In this document: positions 59,272-64,000 of the stretch, piece by piece | How the letters are laid out: each line of letters begins with the position of its first letter | How positions within the stretch are numbered: the first letter of the stretch is position 1 | DNA from: Oscillospiraceae bacterium | GTDB lineage: Bacteria; Bacillota; Clostridia; Saccharofermentanales; Fastidiosipilaceae | Assembly (NCBI GenBank): GCA_029983685.1 | Contig: JASBZA010000008.1 | Span: forward strand, 9,015 to 73,014 | Length of the DNA stretch: 64,000 bases | Direction: 5' to 3' | Made by a program: the position numbers and the translations under genes | The notes under the pieces: model-generated | What the model was told of the DNA's origin: nothing | The model's database searches: none | The model's input: only the letters and a program-made list of their open reading frames with translations

Positions 59272-60339
59272 ATGCTAGCCAGAGAAAAAACCAGACCGGT
59301 CAAAGTCGGTTCCTTAACCATTGGTGGTCAAAACCGTGTCATCATCCAGTCTATGACCAACACCAGGACCAAAGACGTAGAGCAAACCGTCAGCCAGATA
59401 AAGGCCTTACAAACCGCCGGCTGCGAGATTGTTCGCCTGGCTGTCTTAGACGAAGAAGATGCCAAGGCCATAGCCGCAATAAAAAAACAGGTGACCTGCC
59501 CTCTGGTAGCCGATATTCACTTTAACTACCGCCTGGCCCTCATTGCCGCCGAGTCGGGCATCGATAAGCTCCGCATTAATCCGGGCAATATTGGTAGCCC
59601 CGACCGGGTTCAAGCGGTTATAGATGCCTGTAAGGCCCATAAGATACCCATCCGTATCGGTGTAAACGGCGGTTCTTTGCCTAAAGAAATTTTGGCCGAA
59701 TACGGAGGACCTAGTCCCGAGGCCATGATTGCCTCAGCTAAGGACCAGGTCCTGATGATGGAAGGAGCGGGTTTTGAAGATCTTGTCTTGTCCTTTAAGT
59801 CGTCCGATGTCCCACTGACTATAGAAGCCTACCGTCTGGCATCCAAGACTTTTCCATATCCCTTACACTTAGGCGTAACCGAGGCCGGAACGGTCCTTTA
59901 TTCGGCCATTAAGTCTTCTGCTGCCTTAGGTACCTTGCTTTATGAAGGCATAGGTGACACGATTAGAATCTCTGTGTCAGACGATCCTGTGGAGGAAATT
60001 CCCATTGCCAAACATCTTCTGAAGAGCCTGGACCTCATGGACAATGTGCCGGATTTGGTTTCCTGCCCTACCTGCGGGCGTCTGCAGTATGATATGCTGC
60101 CCGTTGCCAAAGAAATAGAAGACTTCCTTAAGGACAAGGATACCGATATTACGGTTGCCGTTATGGGCTGTGCGGTGAACGGACCGCAGGAAGCTTCCCG
60201 GGCGGATGTAGGCATTGCCGGTGGTAAGGATTCCGCTCTTTTATTCCGTAAAGGCGAGATTATCCGCAAAATCCCCCAGGAGGAAATCATACCTACCTTG
60301 AAGGAAGAAATCTTGACTTTTATGGAGAATGAAAAATAA
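59272..60339 (+). CDS. ispG: 4-hydroxy-3-methylbut-2-en-1-yl diphosphate synthase
   Basis: 355 residues. VIIQSMTNTRTKDVEQTV at the N-terminal barrel, PLVADIHFNYRLAL, KLRINPGNIG, then the [4Fe-4S] end: SCPTCGRLQ (two Cys) and VMGCAVNG. In the last block the usual NGPGE reads NGPQE, a small change next to the catalytic Glu. Makes HMBPP from MEcPP. GGAGGAAA ribosome site; co-transcribed with ispH. Confidence 0.93.
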   Translation: MLAREKTRPVKVGSLTIGGQNRVIIQSMTNTRTKDVEQTVSQIKALQTAGCEIVRLAVLDEEDAKAIAAIKKQVTCPLVADIHFNYRLALIAAESGIDKLRINPGNIGSPDRVQAVIDACKAHKIPIRIGVNGGSLPKEILAEYGGPSPEAMIASAKDQVLMMEGAGFEDLVLSFKSSDVPLTIEAYRLASKTFPYPLHLGVTEAGTVLYSAIKSSAALGTLLYEGIGDTIRISVSDDPVEEIPIAKHLLKSLDLMDNVPDLVSCPTCGRLQYDMLPVAKEIEDFLKDKDTDITVAVMGCAVNGPQEASRADVGIAGGKDSALLFRKGEIIRKIPQEEIIPTLKEEILTFMENEK

Positions 60340-60357
60340 AAGGAAATTGAGATAACC

Positions 60358-62190
60358 GTGACCGACCAAGCCAAGCCACTGACCACCGAAGCACATCCCA
60401 ATAGCAAGACAGAGAAGAAGGGCTTTTCCCTTGCCTTCCTAAAACCCTACCTGGCTCGCTACAAAATGCACCTTATCTTGGGCCCTATGGCCAAGCTGGT
60501 GGAAGCTGTCCTGGAGCTTTTGACGCCGCTTTTAATGGCCAAAGTTATTGACGGTGCCTTACCGAATCGGGACAATCCGGGATTTTTCAAGGTCTGGGTC
60601 GGAGGCTTATTAGGGCTAGTTTTGACCAGTCTGATTTTTTCTTTCACCTGCCAATACCTGGCTTCCAAGGCATCGCAAGGCGTAGGTACCGATCTTCGCC
60701 GAGCCGTGTTTGAAAAAATACAAGGCTTTTCCTTTGCACAACTAGATAAGTTCGGCAGCTCGTCACTCATTAACCGCCTGGGTATCGACATCATGCGGGT
60801 TCAGTACACGGTTGCCATGTTTATAAGGCTCTACTTCAGAGCACCCTTCCTGGCTATAGGCGGAGCCGTTATGGCTTTTTCGATTTCGCCTAAGATAGCA
60901 GGCCTTTTGGTCCTGGCTATTATCTTGGCTGCCTTTATCCTTTGGTTTATCGTCCGCTTGTCCATGAAGCCCATCCGTAAGGCCCAAGATGGCCTGGACA
61001 GTTTGAATCGAATTGTAGACGACCACTTTTCCGGCGTCCGAATTATTCGAGCTTTTAACCGTTCCGAACATGAAAGACAGTATTTCTCCAAGAAAAACGA
61101 TGACGTTAATGCCTATCTGGAAAAAGCCGGCAGAATTTCGGCCTGGATGAATCCGGCGACCGTTATCGTTGTAAATTTGGCTATTATTCTGGCGCTTTAT
61201 TGGGGCGGAGGCCTGGTCAGTACCGGCAACATCCTCCCGGGCCAAATGATTGCCTTGATTAATTATTTCTCTCAGGTGCTTTTGGCCATGACCGTTACGG
61301 CTAACCTGGCTTTGGCCATTCCTAAGACGGTCAATTCCTTGGAACGTTTGGAAGACGTTTTGGAAGAGGAGGAAGACCTTCGTGTCCTAAGTGCTGAAGA
61401 GGCAGCCTTGTCTAGAGGAGAGACCAAGCTTCCAGCCAAGGCTTCCCTTATAGATGTTCAAGATCTTAGTTTCTCATATACGCAGCAGGGACGAGCCGTT
61501 CTGTCTGACCTTAATTTTTCGATTGAAGAGGGCGCTTTTATCGGCCTAATCGGGTCCACAGGTTCGGGTAAGTCGACCCTGGTAAGGCTCTTACAGCGCT
61601 TCTATGATCCCGACCGGGGATGGATTTTCTTGGATGGAGCCGATCTTCGCACCATGACACGGGCCGAAATTCAAGCGCATATTGCTTTTGTTCCCCAGAA
61701 AGCCCAACTATTTAGCGGTACGGTCCGGTCGAATTTGACCATGGGACTTGATGCCGACTTAGATGATGCGGTTTTGTGGGAAGCCTTAGATTCGGCCATG
61801 GCCAAAGACTTCGTAAGCACCCATCCCTTAGGCCTGGACAGGCCGGTTGAACGTGACGGCAAAAACTTTTCCGGAGGCCAAAGACAGCGGCTTACCATAG
61901 CCAGAGCCCTGGTAAGGAAGACTCCCATCTTAATTCTCGATGACAGTTTGAGCGCTTTGGACTATAAGACCGAGCGCCAAGTTATGCGCCATCTTAGGGA
62001 GGATACCGTAAATAGGACGCTGATTTTGGTTTCACAACGTATTCACTCGATTAAGAATGCCGATAGCATCCTGGTTTTGGAAGAAGGCAAGCTCATGGGC
62101 CAGGGAAAGCACCGAGAACTCATAGAAAGCAATCCCATCTACCAAGAAATCCAAGCTTCTCAGCTGACTCCGGAAGAGGAGGGAGTCTAA
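60358..62190 (+). CDS. ABC exporter half-transporter with degenerate ATP site
   Basis: 610 residues, GTG start. Six membrane helices (about 40-310) and a nucleotide-binding domain: GSTGSGKST (Lys405), FSGGQRQRL, and Walker B LILDDSLS with Asp529 in place of the catalytic Glu. Such a changed site is normal in one half of heterodimeric exporters (as in TM287/288 and BmrCD). Works with the next gene; cargo unknown, lipids or drugs possible. Confidence 0.9.
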   Translation: MTDQAKPLTTEAHPNSKTEKKGFSLAFLKPYLARYKMHLILGPMAKLVEAVLELLTPLLMAKVIDGALPNRDNPGFFKVWVGGLLGLVLTSLIFSFTCQYLASKASQGVGTDLRRAVFEKIQGFSFAQLDKFGSSSLINRLGIDIMRVQYTVAMFIRLYFRAPFLAIGGAVMAFSISPKIAGLLVLAIILAAFILWFIVRLSMKPIRKAQDGLDSLNRIVDDHFSGVRIIRAFNRSEHERQYFSKKNDDVNAYLEKAGRISAWMNPATVIVVNLAIILALYWGGGLVSTGNILPGQMIALINYFSQVLLAMTVTANLALAIPKTVNSLERLEDVLEEEEDLRVLSAEEAALSRGETKLPAKASLIDVQDLSFSYTQQGRAVLSDLNFSIEEGAFIGLIGSTGSGKSTLVRLLQRFYDPDRGWIFLDGADLRTMTRAEIQAHIAFVPQKAQLFSGTVRSNLTMGLDADLDDAVLWEALDSAMAKDFVSTHPLGLDRPVERDGKNFSGGQRQRLTIARALVRKTPILILDDSLSALDYKTERQVMRHLREDTVNRTLILVSQRIHSIKNADSILVLEEGKLMGQGKHRELIESNPIYQEIQASQLTPEEEGV

Positions 62191-62191
62191 G

Positions 62192-63901
62192 ATGCCTAAA
62201 CATAAAACCTGGAAAAAACTGTTTTCATACGGCCGTGATTCCGTCGGCAGTCTGATTCTGATTGCCTTATCGAGTCTTCTATTGGCCTTGGCACAAATTT
62301 TAAGTCCCTATCTCCTGGGCCGGGTCCTGGATTCCATGTTGCCCGGTATGAACATAAATTTTAAGCTGTTGATGTGGCTTTTAATAAGCTACCTACTGAC
62401 TTTTTTCTTTACCTTAGTCCAAGGAACCCAGGTGGCTAGAGTCTCCAATCGTATGGCGACCAAACTTAGAGATCAGGCCTTCTCCCACCTTACTCGGCTC
62501 CCCATGGCTTTTTTCGACCAGACGGCCCAAGGCGATGTGATTAACCGACTTACTAGCGATATTGAAGCCATTCAGTTAGGGTTGCAGCAGTTCTTTACCC
62601 AGATTATTTCGGGGACCGTTCTACTGGTCGGTTCCATGGTAGCTATGCTGCGTATGCAGTGGACCATAGGCCTGGTGGTCTTGGGGTTGACCCCTTTCAC
62701 TTTCCTGGTGACCAGCCTTATTGCCAAAAAATCCCATCACTATTTCCTGGAGCAATCCGAAGCTACGGCCGCCTTGCAAGCCCATGCCGAAGAAATGGTC
62801 CAAGGTCAAAAATTGGTCAGAGCTTTCGGTGGAGAGAGCCTCAGTCAAAAAATTTACGATGAGAAGAATGCCAAACTTTATGATGTCGGCCAGAAAGCCC
62901 AATTTACCTCGTCTTTGACCAATCCCGGAACCCGTTTTGTTAATAATGTGACCTATGTTTTGGTCGGCGTCTTTGCCTCTTTTTTAGCGGCCTTAGGTAA
63001 GCTCAGTATCGGCGGTGTTTCCGCTTTCTTAAACTATGCCCTCCAGTACGCTAAGCCGGTCAACGAGATTTCCATTGTCATGACCCAGGTCCAGGAAGCT
63101 TTGGCCTCGGCCAGTCGGGTTTTCTCCTTACTGGAAATTGAAGCCGAACCCGATGAAAGTCAGAAAACCGAACTTAAGGTAAAAGAAGGCCGTTTTGTCT
63201 GGGACGATGTGTCTTTCTCTTACGTGCCAGGCCAAAAGCTCATAGAAGATTTTTCCATAGAAATTAAACCACGCCAAACTATAGCCATTGTAGGCCCTAC
63301 GGGAGCCGGTAAGACAACCTTGGTCAATCTTCTTATGCGTTTCTATGAACTGGATAAGGGTGTTATCTATTTAGACGACCAGAATCTTGCTTCCTATACG
63401 CGTGAATCGGTCAGAGGAGCCTACGGCATGGTTTTACAAGATACCTGGTTATTCGCCGGCTCTATCTATGACAACATCGCCTACGGCAAAGAGGGGGCAA
63501 GCAAAGAAGAGGTAATCGAGGCGGCCCAAAAGGCCTATGCGCATTCCTTTATCTTACAGTTGCCGCAAGGCTATGATACCAAGCTAAAGGACGCCGGAGC
63601 CCTGCTTTCAGCCGGCCAAAAACAGCTTTTGACCATAGCTAGGGTCATGTTGTCCAATCCTGAAATTCTTATTTTAGATGAGGCGACGTCCAACATTGAT
63701 ACCAGGACGGAGGTTTTGGTCCAGAAGAGCTTCTTGCAATTAATGAAAGGGCGGACAGCTTTTATTATCGCCCACCGCTTGTCGACTATACGCGATGCCG
63801 ACTTGATTTTGGTTATGAATAAGGGGCAGATAATAGAAACGGGTCGACATGAAGAGCTTATGGCTCGCAAGGGATTCTACTATAGCCTATATAAAGATTA
63901 G
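62192..63901 (+). CDS. ABC exporter half-transporter, catalytically complete partner
   Basis: 569 residues, 1 base after the previous gene. Six helices (about 15-300) and an NBD with GPTGAGKTT, a signature reading LSAGQKQLL and Walker B LILDEATS with Glu497. The complementary site thus hydrolyses ATP. Heterodimer partner of the gene at 60358. GAGGGAG ribosome site; ends before a strong terminator. Confidence 0.92.
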   Translation: MPKHKTWKKLFSYGRDSVGSLILIALSSLLLALAQILSPYLLGRVLDSMLPGMNINFKLLMWLLISYLLTFFFTLVQGTQVARVSNRMATKLRDQAFSHLTRLPMAFFDQTAQGDVINRLTSDIEAIQLGLQQFFTQIISGTVLLVGSMVAMLRMQWTIGLVVLGLTPFTFLVTSLIAKKSHHYFLEQSEATAALQAHAEEMVQGQKLVRAFGGESLSQKIYDEKNAKLYDVGQKAQFTSSLTNPGTRFVNNVTYVLVGVFASFLAALGKLSIGGVSAFLNYALQYAKPVNEISIVMTQVQEALASASRVFSLLEIEAEPDESQKTELKVKEGRFVWDDVSFSYVPGQKLIEDFSIEIKPRQTIAIVGPTGAGKTTLVNLLMRFYELDKGVIYLDDQNLASYTRESVRGAYGMVLQDTWLFAGSIYDNIAYGKEGASKEEVIEAAQKAYAHSFILQLPQGYDTKLKDAGALLSAGQKQLLTIARVMLSNPEILILDEATSNIDTRTEVLVQKSFLQLMKGRTAFIIAHRLSTIRDADLILVMNKGQIIETGRHEELMARKGFYYSLYKD

Positions 63902-63908
63902 AAGACAA

Positions 63909-63944
63909 AAAAGAGCTAGGTCTAGGAACCTAGCTCTTTTCTTT
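63909..63944 (+). terminator. Terminator after the ABC exporter
   Basis: AAAAGAGCTAGG / CCTAGCTCTTTT with an 8-base loop and a T-rich end. A group II intron appears to be inserted just after it. Confidence 0.9.
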
Positions 63945-63946
63945 AG

Positions 63947-64000
63947 GTACGCCCGACATGGGTAATAACCAGGAGGTGAAAGTCCTCTGTACGCCCGGCA
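63947..64000 (+). mobile_element. 5' end of a class C group II intron (cut by window edge)
   Basis: The last 54 bases begin GTACGCCCGACATGGGT, then AGGAGGTGAAAGTCCTCT. From memory the Oceanobacillus iheyensis class IIC intron starts GUGUGCCCGGCAUGGGU and carries a G-rich stem with GGUGAGAGUCC in the same place. The position, immediately after a terminator hairpin and its T-run, is the preferred target of class C introns. Only the first part of domain I is in view; the reverse transcriptase would lie beyond the window. Confidence 0.7.

Overview
The window reads as a chromosomal segment of an anaerobic, low-to-mid GC member of the Bacillota (Clostridia-like). The evidence is strong AGGAGG-type ribosome sites with ATG/GTG/TTG starts, a threonine T-box before thrS, a V-type ATPase operon in the Enterococcus ntp order, a flavodiiron protein, MEP-pathway isoprenoid genes (ispH, ispG), and an ECF-type vitamin uptake component. 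Species cannot be named from the sequence alone. Apart from one AT-richer stretch at about 46.95-50.2 kb, the segment is gene-dense and looks like core genome.

Layout. 0-2 kb: end of signal peptidase I (lepB) and lepA, then a tRNA-Leu(UAG) on the other strand sharing a terminator with lepA. 2.2-8.6 kb: a condensation/acyltransferase-like protein, then a co-directional group with a Crp/Fnr regulator, a diadenylate cyclase fused to a YbbR (CdaR-like) domain, a 50-residue membrane peptide and a HerA/FtsK-type ATPase. 8.7-12.2 kb: a divergent pair, an HPr-kinase/PEPCK-like P-loop protein and a DUF1846 protein. 12.2-23.2 kb: T-box and thrS, a glycogen-debranching enzyme, an HD phosphohydrolase, an extended glutamine synthetase, MscS, an alpha/beta hydrolase, an M42 peptidase and a flavin reductase-like protein. 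23.3-32.6 kb: a complete nine-gene V-type ATPase operon whose rotor subunit carries the residues that bind sodium in Enterococcus. 32.6-43.5 kb: a flavodiiron protein, then purE-F-M-N-D-L-C.

43.5-46.9 kb: an mgtA magnesium P-type ATPase behind a roughly 250-nt leader with a short reading frame and mutually exclusive pairings, then a YhcH-type protein. 46.95-50.2 kb: an AT-richer accessory stretch with a lipoprotein, tRNA-Val(GAC), a CPCC-type small protein, two unrecognised genes and much apparently non-coding or decayed DNA. 50.2-64 kb: a FolT-like transporter component, leuS, a small lysine-tailed protein, a HAD phosphatase, a YhaM-type nuclease, a zinc peptidase, ThpR, an RNA methyltransferase, ispH-ispG and a heterodimeric ABC exporter. 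The window ends inside what looks like the 5' end of a class C group II intron placed just after the exporter's terminator.

Most notable: the purF product has lost the glutaminase catalytic residues while keeping its phosphoribosyltransferase and iron-sulfur ligands; the mgtA leader looks like a translation-coupled switch; cdaA and cdaR functions are fused in one reading frame; and a structured RNA precedes the Crp/Fnr gene. I saw no CRISPR array, prophage or complete insertion sequence.
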